Source: Planctomycetaceae bacterium (GTDB lineage: Bacteria; Planctomycetota; UBA1135; GCA-002686595). Taken from it: DNA of 64,000 nucleotides. The notes beneath the pieces are model-generated. The model searched no databases and was not told the origin of the DNA. It saw nothing but the letters and a program-made list of their open reading frames with translations. Every line of letters begins with the position of its first letter. Within the stretch, counting starts at the first letter, position 1. The position numbers and the translations under genes are program-made. The DNA lies in NCBI GenBank assembly GCA_016125265.1, contig WGMC01000016.1:161393-225392 (forward strand), written 5' to 3'. Positions 25,555-36,084 of this stretch are shown here, piece by piece.

Positions 25555-27660
25555 TCAGAGGATGTTGAGGATGCCCGTGCCGCCCTGGTCGTTCAGGGTC
25601 GAGGTCGACGCGCGGTAGTTCAGGTCCTCGCCGATCTTGGAGTTCCAAGGCAGGTCCTCCTTGTCGGCCACGATGCCAAGCGCCACGGCGGCAAAGCCGC
25701 GGGCCAGGTCCGTGAGGGACTCATTTTTCAGCATGTCCACCAGCGGTTCCACCGAACGGCGGTCGCCGATGAACCCCAACGCCGAGGTGATCGAGGCCTG
25801 CGCCGCGAGCCCCTTGGAATCGGCCAGCATCTTGAGCAGGTCGGGCACGATCTCCCGGTCGCCGAGGAGACCCAGGGCGATGGCCGCTTGTTTCAGGAGG
25901 TCGGGGCGGTACTCCGACTCCTTCACGATCTTCTGGATGCGTTCCTTGGCCTCGTTCACCCGGGCCATGCCGAGGGCCACGGCCACGTAGCCGCGGGGTT
26001 CATCCCCAGCCGTCTCGTCGAGCAGTTTGAGGAGCGTGGCGCGGAACCCTTCTTCCTGCGTCATGCCCGCGGCGATAGAGAAGGCGCCCACGTTGTTCTC
26101 GTTCTTCGCGCCGCGCAGCTTCTCGGCGAGCGCGTTGTAGAGCGAACGGGGCAGGGCCTGGTTGTTCGACTCCTGCAGGGCGTGGCCCAGCACACCGATC
26201 GCAAGACCGGCGAAGTCCTCCTGGTTGCCCTTGGCGCTGCCCAACTGGGTGAGCAGGTGCTTCTCGACTACGGCGAAGCCGGAGTCCCCATTCGCCGTGT
26301 CCATGCGCGCGCCGATCTTGCCGAGCGCAATGAGGGCGAAGTTCTTGGTCTGCTGGGTGGCGTCCTTCGCCGCATCGATGAGCGCATCGCGGATCTCCTT
26401 GTCGACCTTCGAGTCACTGCGGTTGCCGATCAGGCCCATGGCGAGCGCCACACTGCCGCGGATCTCCTGCTGGCTGCCGCTCTTGGTGATGGCAGGCAGC
26501 ATCTTGTCGACGGCGTAGTTCCGGATATTCGTACCCTTCGACCCTCCCGCGGGTGCGGGGATGCCCGTCAGCAGCCGCCCGACCGCGGTGGGCGCGTGGG
26601 CCCGCACCATGTAGGGTTTGTCGCTGTCCAGGTACTCGAGGGCGAAGACGATCTGCTCTTCGCGCGTCTTCGGAATCTCGACCTTCTTGGGCATGTCACC
26701 CTCGATCGGCACACTCTCGAGCTGCACCAACCCCATGGCGATCATGGCCGCCACCGAGATGTCGGGCAGGGCTTCGCGGTCCGCGTTGAGCACCGAGGCG
26801 AGCGCCTCGACGATTTTCACGCGGTTGGCGTCATCGTCCGCGCCGAGGCGCGAGCCCACCAGGGCCAGGCCGTAGGCGGCGAAGGCGCGGGTGCGCTGGT
26901 CGACCGTGGTCGATCCCATCGCGTCGCGGCCAGGCTTCTCGTCCTGCATCCGCGCGATCAGGAGATCGATCTGCGAGGGGTGGGCCAGGATGCCGAGGGC
27001 CACGGCCGCGGTCTCGCGGACCTCTTGCGAGCCGCTGGTGAGGAAGCCTCGGATGATCGTGGCGAACTCGGACTCCTGGGGCGGGCTCTCCGAGCTGGAA
27101 GCCGGGTCGCCGATCTTCGCCAGCGCGATCATGGCGCCGGTGAGGATGTCCGGGCTGGACTCGGTGCGCAGCGCCTCCTTGAGCGCCGGCACAATGGTGT
27201 CCTTGATCTGGCTGGCGTCGGGGCGGATCGAGTCCTTCGCGCCTTCGCGTTGGCCCTGGCCGAGGAAGAAGTCCGACTCGCCAGTGGTGACGACACCGCT
27301 CGCGAGGCTCTGCTTCAGGTTCAGGTAGCGGTCCTTGTTGAACTCCCACCAGAACGACCACACGTCGAGGTCCGCCCCGCCGGTGTCGCCGCCGCGACCG
27401 GTGGTGGCGCTGCCGCCGGAGGGGCCGCCGCGACCGGGGCCGCCGGTGACGGGACCACCCGTCGAGGGGCCGCCGGTGCTGGGGCCGCCGGTACCCGGGC
27501 CGCCCGTGGAGGGACCGGTCGGAGTGCCGCCGCCGCCGCCGCCGGAGCCGGGGGGAACCGTGTCACCGGGACCGCGGTAGGTACCGCCGTGCCCGGATAC
27601 GTTGCCGACCCACAGGCTCGCGCCGGCGAGAAGGGTGGCCGCAAAAAGTAGCTTCTTCAT
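25555..27660 (-). CDS. Secreted HEAT-repeat protein (paralogue 3)
   Basis: This 701-residue precursor is nearly collinear with paralogue 2. The signal peptide is MKKLLFAATLLAGASLWVG, followed by 'GHGGTYRGPGD'. The linker is built from GGP(S/G/V)TGGP units (about residues 40-75). Then come 'FWWEFNKDRYLNLK' and 'TTGESDFFLGQGQ', and the HEAT solenoid. The helices are close copies: 'VRETAAVALGILAHPSQIDLL', 'DISVAAMIAMGLVQLES', 'LLKQAAIALGLLGDREIVPDL'. The last 31 codons are identical at DNA level to paralogue 2. The linker repeats are a good place for slippage. Its role is probably structural at the cell surface or in the periplasm, by inference only. Confidence 0.85.
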   Translation of the reverse strand: MKKLLFAATLLAGASLWVGNVSGHGGTYRGPGDTVPPGSGGGGGGTPTGPSTGGPGTGGPSTGGPSTGGPVTGGPGRGGPSGGSATTGRGGDTGGADLDVWSFWWEFNKDRYLNLKQSLASGVVTTGESDFFLGQGQREGAKDSIRPDASQIKDTIVPALKEALRTESSPDILTGAMIALAKIGDPASSSESPPQESEFATIIRGFLTSGSQEVRETAAVALGILAHPSQIDLLIARMQDEKPGRDAMGSTTVDQRTRAFAAYGLALVGSRLGADDDANRVKIVEALASVLNADREALPDISVAAMIAMGLVQLESVPIEGDMPKKVEIPKTREEQIVFALEYLDSDKPYMVRAHAPTAVGRLLTGIPAPAGGSKGTNIRNYAVDKMLPAITKSGSQQEIRGSVALAMGLIGNRSDSKVDKEIRDALIDAAKDATQQTKNFALIALGKIGARMDTANGDSGFAVVEKHLLTQLGSAKGNQEDFAGLAIGVLGHALQESNNQALPRSLYNALAEKLRGAKNENNVGAFSIAAGMTQEEGFRATLLKLLDETAGDEPRGYVAVALGMARVNEAKERIQKIVKESEYRPDLLKQAAIALGLLGDREIVPDLLKMLADSKGLAAQASITSALGFIGDRRSVEPLVDMLKNESLTDLARGFAAVALGIVADKEDLPWNSKIGEDLNYRASTSTLNDQGGTGILNIL

Positions 27661-27704
27661 GGTTGTGCCGTCCGTTTCGGGCAGGTGGGCAGGTGGAGAG
27701 CTTC

Positions 27705-27726
27705 GCCGGGGTCTGCCAGGACCCGG
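27705..27726 (-). promoter_or_regulatory. Conserved 5'-UTR hairpin of HEAT paralogue 3
   Basis: This is the identical 22-base element to the one before paralogue 2, here 44 bases before the ATG. The spacing to the start codon differs between the two genes, so it is more likely an RNA structure or protein site than part of a ribosome-binding site. Confidence 0.5.
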
Positions 27727-27896
27727 CCGTGCGAGGGGGCGCCTCCTCAGGATAGCAAGGCCCGTGCCAGCGACCTCGTATCCCAAGGTGAACGCCCTGC
27801 TAGGGGGCCCCGTTCGGCACTCCCCGGGGAGGGGACCCGCCCGGCGTTCCCGCGCCGTAACGCGGGTGCCCCAGGCGGTGCACCTTGGGGGCAACG

Positions 27897-28717
27897 TCAG
27901 CGGGAGCCCGAGCGAAGGCTCGCCTTCGCGAACTCGCGGTTGAGCTGGGCGATGTTGGTGCCCGCGATGCCCTTGGGACACGAGGCCACGCATTCGAGGT
28001 GGTTCGAGCAGTCGCCGAATCCCTCCTTGTCCATGGCCGCCACCATGTCGAGGGCCCGGTGGTCGCGCTCAGACTGACCCTGGGGCAGGGCAGCGAGGTG
28101 CGACACCTTCGCTCCGACGAACAGCATCGCCGAGCCGTTCGGGCACGCCGCCACGCAGGCGCCGCAACCGATGCACGCGGCCGCGTCGAAGGCGCGCTCT
28201 GCGTTGTCCTTGGGGATGAGGATCGCGTTGGCATCCGGCGCCGAGCCGGTGTTCACCGACACGTAGCCACCCGCGGCGACGATGCGGTCGAACGCGCTGC
28301 GATCCACCACCAGATCCTTCAGGATCGGGAACGCGGTTGCGCGGAACGGTTCGATCACGAGCGTTTCGCCGGAGCGGAAACTGCGCATGTGCAACTGGCA
28401 CACGGTGGTTTCCTTCTGCGGACCATGGGCCTGGCCGTTGATGACGAAGCCGCAGGAGCCGCAGATGCCCTCGCGGCAGTCGTGTTCGAACGCCACCGGG
28501 TCCTTGCCCTCCCGGATCAACCCTTCGTTGAGCACGTCGAGCATCTCGAGGAACGACATGTCCGTCGAGACGTTCTGCAGTTCGTGCGTTTCGAACTGTC
28601 CCGGGGCCCCGCGTGCCCCTTGGCGCCAAACCTTGAGGACGAGCTTGAGACCCTGTTTGGTGCCGGCGGCACCGGTGGGGGACGCGGCACCCTGGACCGC
28701 GGTGGGGGAGGCGGCGC

Positions 28718-28721
<4 letters not shown>
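27897..28721 (-). CDS. sdhB: Succinate dehydrogenase/fumarate reductase iron-sulfur subunit
   Basis: This 274-residue subunit carries electrons from SdhA to the membrane anchor. The [2Fe-2S] ligands are in '[10 protein letters not shown]' with a later Cys in 'TVCQLHM'. The [4Fe-4S] and [3Fe-4S] ligands are in '[18 protein letters not shown]' and '[15 protein letters not shown]'. The N-terminal 25 residues are an Ala/Thr/Gly-rich extension before the ferredoxin fold. The ATG overlaps the sdhA stop (ATGA). Gene order sdhC-sdhA-sdhB and the motif spacing fit the b558 (B-type) complex that usually works with menaquinone. Confidence 0.95.
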
Positions 28722-30663
<1,942 letters not shown>

Positions 30664-30664
<1 letters not shown>

Positions 30665-31329
30665 CAGGAGTTTCCTCCGCCCCAGGCGATGAGGGCGTAG
30701 ACGGGGAACGAAGCAAAACCGAGGCCCAAGAGCACGGCCAATCCGAGGCCCAGCTTCTCGCGCACCGGGTTGAAGTTCGGGTGGCTCGCGCCGAGTGTCT
30801 GCAGCGCGCTCTGGATCGCGTGCGAGAGGTGCAGAGTCAGCGCGCCCACACCCACCAGATAGATCGCGGCGGCCAAGGGGCTCGCCAGCGTCGACTTGAC
30901 CAAGCCGGCCGGATCGTCGCCCTTGAACGCGTCGTCCAGGCGGAAGTGCACCAGGTGCACGATCACGAAGAGCAGCACGATCGCGCCGGTGATCGGCATG
31001 GTGGCCGAAGCGAGTGTCTTCGCGCCGCGGGACGCGCTCACCGCGTAGCGCGACTGGCGCGCCGCGCGGTTGTCGCGCAACGTCTGCAGCGCGTAGAAGA
31101 CGTGCAGACCGAAGAGCCCGATGAGGCCCAACTCCGCCGCCCAGAGCAGCGGCCCGAGGTCGTGCAAACCCTCCGCGTAGGCCTTGAACTTGCCACCCGA
31201 CTCATCGGCGTAGAGCAGCAGGTTTCCGGCCAGGTGGGCCACCAGGAACCCGACCAGCAGGAGGCCCGTCACGGCCATCACGTACTTCTTGCCGATGGAG
31301 GAACCGAAAAAACGAAGGATCCAGCGCAT
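30664..31329 (-). CDS. sdhC: Succinate dehydrogenase cytochrome b558 subunit
   Basis: This 221-residue membrane anchor has five hydrophobic helices. The first starts '[27 protein letters not shown]' and the last is '[21 protein letters not shown]'. Histidines placed inside helices ('LVAHLAGN', 'GLHVFYAL', 'IVHLVHFRL', '[12 protein letters not shown]') are candidates for ligating two haems b. A single C-type anchor with five helices, and no separate SdhD, defines the b558 group. It is the first gene of the sdhCAB operon. Its ATG lies 268 bases from the divergent histidine phosphatase. Confidence 0.92.
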
Positions 31330-31597
31330 GCTCGTCGGGCGCAGGGCGGAGGCGATGCCCGGTCCCTTGCGCAGGGCTCCGGGGGGGTTGGGGGAGGTGA
31401 CCGAGGACAAGGGATCGCTGGTGCGGGGAGCGCGCGGCTCTCCCGGATTGGACTGCCATCGGCGCGCGCACTGTAGCGGCGCCGCCGGGGACCGTCGAGC
31501 CGCGCGCTCGCTCGGATCGCCCCGGAGCACAGCTTCTAGGACGGGTTCACGGCCGCTGCGCGGGCGAGTTCCGGGCTTCGTTACCATCCGACCCGAC

Positions 31598-32320
31598 ATG
31601 ACCGCCGAGCTCTGGACCCGGATGTACCTCGTGCGGCATGGAACGGTCGCGGAGCACTGGCACGGGCGCATCTACGGCGACCTGGACGTGCCGCTGTCCG
31701 AGGCCGGCGAGGCGGAGGCGCTCGCGGTCGCGGCGCTGCTGCGGGAGCGCCCCCTCGCAAGGGTGGTTTCGTCCGGCCTGGACCGTGCCCACTTCGGCGC
31801 CCAAGCGATCGGCCGCGATCGACCCGCGCCGCTCGAGGTCCAGGTCGATCGCCGCTGGCGAGAGATCTCGCGGGGCTCGTGGGCGGGGTTGACGTTCGCG
31901 GAACTGGAGGCCCGGGAACCGGGCGCCTGGGATCGCTGGGCCGCGAACCCGGCCAACGTGCGACCGCCGGGCGGCGAAAACTTGGAGGACCTCCTCGTCC
32001 GAGTGCTGCCCGCGGCGTGGAAGTTGGCGCGGGCCGGCGCCGGCCACGAGGTGGCCGTGGTTGCGCACGGTTGGGTGCTGCGGACGCTGATGGCGGCCGC
32101 GCTCGGGCTCGACTTGGCGGCCTGCTCGACGCTAGTGCTGCCGCCCGCGTCTCTGTGCGCGCTGGATTGGCCGGTGGAGCCTGCGGCTACGGCGCAAAGG
32201 GATGGGGCCGCGGTGGGGGGGCAGGATGGTGGGGGAGTTGCCCCCCAGCGAAGTCCCCCGCCGACCCGCGCGCGGTTGGTCGGTCTGTGCCTCGACGCCG
32301 CGCCGCCGCTGGATCGGTGA
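31598..32320 (+). CDS. Histidine phosphatase family protein
   Basis: This 240-residue protein shows the phosphoglycerate-mutase-like fold: catalytic 'YLVRHGTVAEHWHGRIYGD' (RHG), 'LSEAGEAEALAVAALL', 'VVSSGLDRAHFGAQAI', 'WREISRGSWAGLTFAELEA' and the second histidine in 'VAVVAHGWVLRTLMAA'. The 'GRIYGDLDVPLSEAG' spacing resembles the CobC/GpmB branch. The last 50 residues are low-complexity and Gly/Pro-rich, perhaps a real tail or a late stop. It lies alone, divergent from sdhCAB. The substrate cannot be fixed from sequence. Confidence 0.82.
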   Translation: MTAELWTRMYLVRHGTVAEHWHGRIYGDLDVPLSEAGEAEALAVAALLRERPLARVVSSGLDRAHFGAQAIGRDRPAPLEVQVDRRWREISRGSWAGLTFAELEAREPGAWDRWAANPANVRPPGGENLEDLLVRVLPAAWKLARAGAGHEVAVVAHGWVLRTLMAAALGLDLAACSTLVLPPASLCALDWPVEPAATAQRDGAAVGGQDGGGVAPQRSPPPTRARLVGLCLDAAPPLDR

Positions 32321-32329
32321 AGCCATCGC

Positions 32330-32520
32330 CGCCGGCCCGCCGGCTGCGCGGACCGGGTGCGCGGGCCTCCAGGCCCGCCTTGGAGCGCGGGGTAGTTCGC
32401 GCGGTGCGACGCCCCTCGAGCGCGGACGGAGCCGCGCCCCTACAGAACGCACGGCAGCGTCCGAAACAGGGCGGGCCAGAGGCCCGCGCGCCCGGTGGGA
32501 CGCGCGCGCGGCGCGGACGC
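32330..32520. repeat. Hairpin-rich GC sequence resembling a dispersed intergenic repeat
   Basis: This gap between two convergent genes contains several short inverted repeats, such as GCGGGCCTCCAGGCCCGC and GGGCGGGCCAGAGGCCCGC, and the phrase GCGCGGACGGAGCCGCGCCC followed by CTAC. Such phrases look like REP-type families that are scattered in GC-rich genomes. Only one copy is visible here, so the class is a guess. Confidence 0.35.
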
Positions 32521-32529
32521 GTCGCTGCG

Positions 32530-32590
32530 CCTCAACGCCCACACGCATCAAGGCCGACACGCATCAACGCCCACGCACCCCGGCGAACGC
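32530..32590 (+). repeat. Short imperfect direct repeats before the small Cys-containing gene's 3' end
   Basis: CAACGCCCACACGCATCAA is followed by a partly matching GACACGCATCAACGCCCACG. ACACGCATCAA and CAACGCCCA each occur twice within about 45 bases. Confidence 0.5.
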
Positions 32591-32619
32591 CGCCCGACAT
32601 GCCGACCCCGTCGGCCCCG

Positions 32620-32919
32620 TCAGTTGTTCGGGAAGTCCTTGGGGCCCTTCGGCGCGCCTGGGCCCGTCGGTCCCATCGGTCCCATTCCTTTGCCCTTCTT
32701 GCCGCCGCCTGGATCGCCGCCCGGATTGCCACCGGGAGGGAAGCCGCGGAAGTTCTCCAGCACTCGCTTCAGCTCGTAGAGCGTCTCCCCGAAGTGGTAC
32801 GAGAGCCAGATGAAATAACAGTCGATGTTGTCGACCGGATCGTCGACCTCGAAGGCCGCCTTGCACGTCAAGTCGCAGGGCCGTTGGTGGTCCATGAAGC
32901 AGTGTTTTTTTGCGCTCAT
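32620..32919 (-). CDS. Small Cys-containing protein with a collagen-like Gly-Pro tail; unknown
   Basis: This 99-residue protein is not assigned to a family. The N-terminal 60 residues look folded, with cysteines at C7, C16 and C20 in 'HCFMDHQRPCDLTC' and a fourth in 'DNIDCYFIWLSYHFGETLYE'. The pattern could hold a metal ion or disulfides. The rest is a low-complexity tail: 'GGNPGGDPGGGKKGKG', then 'GPMGPTGPGAPKGPKDFPNN', which has Gly-X-Y character. Base composition in the first half is less GC-rich than its neighbours. The ATG at 32919 is followed by clean coding third positions. No signal peptide is present, so it is probably cytoplasmic. Confidence 0.7.
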   Translation of the reverse strand: MSAKKHCFMDHQRPCDLTCKAAFEVDDPVDNIDCYFIWLSYHFGETLYELKRVLENFRGFPPGGNPGGDPGGGKKGKGMGPMGPTGPGAPKGPKDFPNN

Positions 32920-33213
32920 CCCGTCCTCGTGTGGCCAGAGTACCCGCGGCGCGGAGCCCGACGCAGCGACTCGCGCGAAGAACCCCCGTGGGACGCGCAC
33001 GGCGTGGCTGGCTCGGCCCGGTCCGCCCGGAAGTGCCCTATCCCGGATGGGCAGAACGTACATTATCGGACGTCCTATAAGGGCGGGCGGGGCCCCTGGG
33101 CCAGGTCGGCATCCGGAGCGCCGACGTCGCGGCCACCTGGCCCCGTCGCCGCCCCGGGACGATCGTGTCCCCGCGCGCTTGGGTCCAAGCCCCAGTCTGC
33201 CGATGCATCGGCC
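32920..33213. other. 294-base divergent spacer with an AT-richer island
   Basis: Around 33058-33080 the sequence TACATTATCGGACGTCCTATAAGG is the most AT-rich spot in the region. It contains the palindrome GGACGTCC flanked by GATAAT-like (minus) and TATAAG-like (plus) hexamers. It could drive both neighbours, but both would then have leaders of more than 120 bases. Confidence 0.4.
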
Positions 33214-33852
33214 ATGCGCCCGAACGCAACCTCCCCCGGCCTCACGGCCCTGCTCTGCCTCCTCGCCGTTCTGCCCGCGACCACGGCCTGCACCGGCTCC
33301 GGCCTCGGCGTCAGCTTCAGCGCCCCCGCCGCGCGCACGCCCGGCCACAGCCCCGACGTCGCCCTCTCCCGGCCGCCCTACGATCAGGTGCACGTGGACT
33401 GGAAGCAGCGCGTCGAACAGCCCTACATCTACCTGGAACTGCTCGGCGACACGCGCGAGGCCGGTCGCTGGATTCCGCTGCTCGTCGAACACGCGGCCAA
33501 ACAGAACGCGCCGGTCAGCGGCCCTCCGTTCGGCCTCTACTTCGACGACCCCGCGCGCACGCCGGTCGCCGAGCGCCGCGCGCGTATCTGCCTGCCCGTC
33601 GCGGCCCAACTGTCGGTGGCGTCGCCGCTCGGTTTCGCCGTCTTGCCCGCGGCCAACGTGGCCTACGCTCGCGTCAGCGGCGCCTACCCGGACGTGATGC
33701 ACAGCCACGCGGGTGTGTTCGCCTACATGCGCGAGCGCGGCTGGGCGCTCGACGGACCGGTGCGCGAAAGTTACCTCGTGAACCCCGCCACCGTGCGCGG
33801 GCACGAGGAACTGATCACCGAAGTGCAGGTGCCCTGGCGCGCGTTGTTCTGA
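33214..33852 (+). CDS. GyrI-like / AraC effector-binding domain lipoprotein
   Basis: This 212-residue precursor has a signal peptide ending in a lipobox-like 'LPATTAC' (Cys at about residue 26), so it is probably lipid-anchored. The mature part has the GyrI-like small-molecule-binding layout: 'QPYIYLELLGDTREAGRWIPLLVEHAAK' (strand-helix), 'GPPFGLYFDDPARTP', 'RARICLPVAAQL', 'VAYARVSGAYPDVMHSHAGVFAYMRERGWAL' and the closing 'ESYLVNPATVRGHEELITEVQVPW'. In AraC-type regulators and GyrI this fold binds ligands or gyrase. An exported version suggests extracytoplasmic ligand binding. The family call rests on motif order. Confidence 0.75.
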   Translation: MRPNATSPGLTALLCLLAVLPATTACTGSGLGVSFSAPAARTPGHSPDVALSRPPYDQVHVDWKQRVEQPYIYLELLGDTREAGRWIPLLVEHAAKQNAPVSGPPFGLYFDDPARTPVAERRARICLPVAAQLSVASPLGFAVLPAANVAYARVSGAYPDVMHSHAGVFAYMRERGWALDGPVRESYLVNPATVRGHEELITEVQVPWRALF

Positions 33853-33874
33853 GCGTCGAAACGGCCGGGCGCCG

Positions 33875-35752
33875 TCAGCTCAGATCGAACAGCGACGACG
33901 TCTCTGGCGGATACACGAGCAGGATTTCCGCGCCCTTCTTGTGCGGACTCCACAGCACCAGATCGCCCTCGCGCACCGCGGCGAGCGCCGTGTCCGTCGC
34001 CACCAACTCGAGCCACGCGCCGGAGTCGTCGTAGATCCCTAGCACTCCGTCGGCATGGGCCCGCACCACCGACGGGCTGCGTCCGTGGGCCGCGGCGCGC
34101 GATCCTTCGCGCAAGGACTCATTGACCGCGGCGACGCGCGGCAGCGACACCGTCAACTCGCCGTGGGTGCGCTCGAACAGCGTCCAAAGTGGGCTGTGGT
34201 GCTGCTCTTCGATCCAGCGGCAGAACTTCTCGAGCGACTCGAGCATCGACGAAGCCTGCCGCGCGCCGTGCAGGTCGCCGCGGTCGATCGACCAGCGCGC
34301 GGCGAACTCGAGGAGGTGCTCGGGGCCGAAGTTTTCGAAGACGCCGATCTGTTCGCCGAAGGCGGAAAGGCGCATGAGCCCCCGGTGTGCGAGCGCCGCG
34401 CCTTCGCCTTCCACGAGGCCCAGTTCCCATAGGAACTCCTGCACGATCGCCCCGAGCACGCCGGGAAAATCCGGCGCGTCGCCGGGGTCCTCGTCGTCGA
34501 GGTCTTCGAGGCCGAGTTCGCTCTCCAACTGGGCGAAGAGCGCGTCGAGATCCGAACCTCCCGCGCGCGCCGCATCGAAGGCGGCCAGGGCCTCGGCGAT
34601 CTTGGGGCGGTCCGCGCCGCTTTCGGAGCCGCTCTCCAACGCGGTCCCTTCGCGGGTTTCGCGCTTGTCGCGCCGCGAGGGCTCCGCGCGCTCCGTACGC
34701 GCAGGTTTTTGTCCCCCATCGGCCGCCGGCGAAGGGCCCGTGCGCGGAGCGGCAGTTTTGCCCTCGGTGCGCTGTTTGGTTTCGCGCTCGCGCGCTTCGG
34801 TGGCGCGGGCTTCGATGGCACGGGCCGCCAGCGACGCAAACGCCTCGTGCGCCAGCTCCGTGAGCCGCTTCAGGTCCGCACCGGTTTCGAAGGCGGCCTG
34901 CGCGAGCAGTTCGCCGAGCAGCGCGTGGCCCTCGGCGCGCGCTCCCTCTCCGCCGAGGGCGAGGGCCGCCAACTGCAAGATGGTGCCGTCGACGAGCTCC
35001 GCATCCATGCCGGAGTCGACGAGCAGTTCGCGCAGTTCGCGCGGCGCGTCCGGGTCGGGCACACGCCCCAGATCCGCGTCGGAATCGTCCGCCGTTGCCG
35101 CGGCCGCGAACTCCGACGCAAGGCTCGGCGATCCCACACGCTGTTCGTGGAAGAACATGCGTTCGATCTCGCCTTGGTGGATGCGCAAACTCCCCCGCCG
35201 ACCCTTGCGGACCTGCTCCAGGTCGCGGCGCAGCGCATCGAGCAGCGCGGGGTTGCGGAAGACGGCCACGGCCGGCGACAGGCGGAACTCCGAATCGCCG
35301 AGCGGGAAGATGCGACCGGCCAGGATGTCGCCCTCCTCGAGTGCCGCGGACGCCTCGGCCTCGGCCACCGGGAACGCGCCCAGACTGAGCAGGTCGTGCA
35401 GCCAAAGGCCACGACCCGGGTCCACGTCGCGCACCTCGAAGACGCCGGTCACCGATTGGCGCAGGCACTCCACGGCGGCGCGTTCGTCCGCGTCGGCGCG
35501 CTCGCGCCACGTGTCGAGCAGGGCCTCGAACGGCAGGTCGCCGAGGGCGGCGCTCGTGCGTTCGAGCGCGAACCACTCGAGGTGCCGGCGCTCGGCCATC
35601 ACCAAGGGCACCCCCCCGGGCCCGTCGCGCGGGTCCAGGGGCCCGAAGAAGTCGGTCCGGCTGGACTCGAACTCGAGGGCGGCCGCGGGGTCTTCGAGCA
35701 CCAGCTCGCGCACCAGGGCAATGCCCCTTTCGATGGGATGGGGACGTGACAT
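33875..35752 (-). CDS. Large soluble protein of unknown function
   Basis: This 625-residue protein matches no family recognised here. Residues 1-270 are well-structured alpha/beta sequence ('PIERGIALVRELVLEDPAAALEF', 'VFEVRDVDPGRGLWLHDLLS'). A charged low-complexity region rich in Glu, Arg, Lys and Ser spans about residues 330-400 ('RETKQRTEGKTAAPRTG'). The C-terminal 200 residues are helical ('LGAIVQEFLWELGL', 'LEKFCRWIEEQHHSPLW'), ending in a small beta segment. No signal peptide or membrane helix is seen. The ATG at 35752 is preferred to an upstream ATG at 35869 because coding composition starts there. Confidence 0.75.
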   Translation of the reverse strand: MSRPHPIERGIALVRELVLEDPAAALEFESSRTDFFGPLDPRDGPGGVPLVMAERRHLEWFALERTSAALGDLPFEALLDTWRERADADERAAVECLRQSVTGVFEVRDVDPGRGLWLHDLLSLGAFPVAEAEASAALEEGDILAGRIFPLGDSEFRLSPAVAVFRNPALLDALRRDLEQVRKGRRGSLRIHQGEIERMFFHEQRVGSPSLASEFAAAATADDSDADLGRVPDPDAPRELRELLVDSGMDAELVDGTILQLAALALGGEGARAEGHALLGELLAQAAFETGADLKRLTELAHEAFASLAARAIEARATEARERETKQRTEGKTAAPRTGPSPAADGGQKPARTERAEPSRRDKRETREGTALESGSESGADRPKIAEALAAFDAARAGGSDLDALFAQLESELGLEDLDDEDPGDAPDFPGVLGAIVQEFLWELGLVEGEGAALAHRGLMRLSAFGEQIGVFENFGPEHLLEFAARWSIDRGDLHGARQASSMLESLEKFCRWIEEQHHSPLWTLFERTHGELTVSLPRVAAVNESLREGSRAAAHGRSPSVVRAHADGVLGIYDDSGAWLELVATDTALAAVREGDLVLWSPHKKGAEILLVYPPETSSLFDLS

Positions 35753-36084
35753 GGAGCTCCGAGCGCGGGGCGTCGGTCGGCATGGTAACAGCGCGCCCCC
35801 GCTCTCCCCGCACGGCCCACTGGCGACACCGGCGCAGCCCCCCCCGCGGCGGGCCCGGCCCGCGCGCACCCCCGCCGCGATTCCCAGGGCCCGGCAGGTC
35901 GCCGCGTCTTGGGCCCCCGCGACGCACCGCGTCCCGTCATACTGGCGCGGTGAAGTCGCAGGCAGGCGAGCGCTCGGTCGCGGGCGAAGGAGATCATCCC
36001 TCTGCGGCTAGCGGCCACCCGGTACTCGCGGGGGGCGCGCAGCAGGGTCCCCAGCAGAACACGCACGACGGCGCCGACCAGGGT
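35753..36084. other. 332-base divergent spacer before the CvpA-like gene
   Basis: A CATACT hexamer at 35938-35943 lies 6 bases before an in-frame GTG (35950), which is an alternative leaderless start for the CvpA-like gene. Otherwise the spacer is C/G-rich and featureless. Confidence 0.4.

Noticed and set aside
31598..32320. Alpha-ribazole phosphatase (CobC), linking to the B12 riboswitch
   Set aside because: Only general histidine-phosphatase motifs are visible, and no cobalamin biosynthesis genes are near; the two loci are 7 kb apart.
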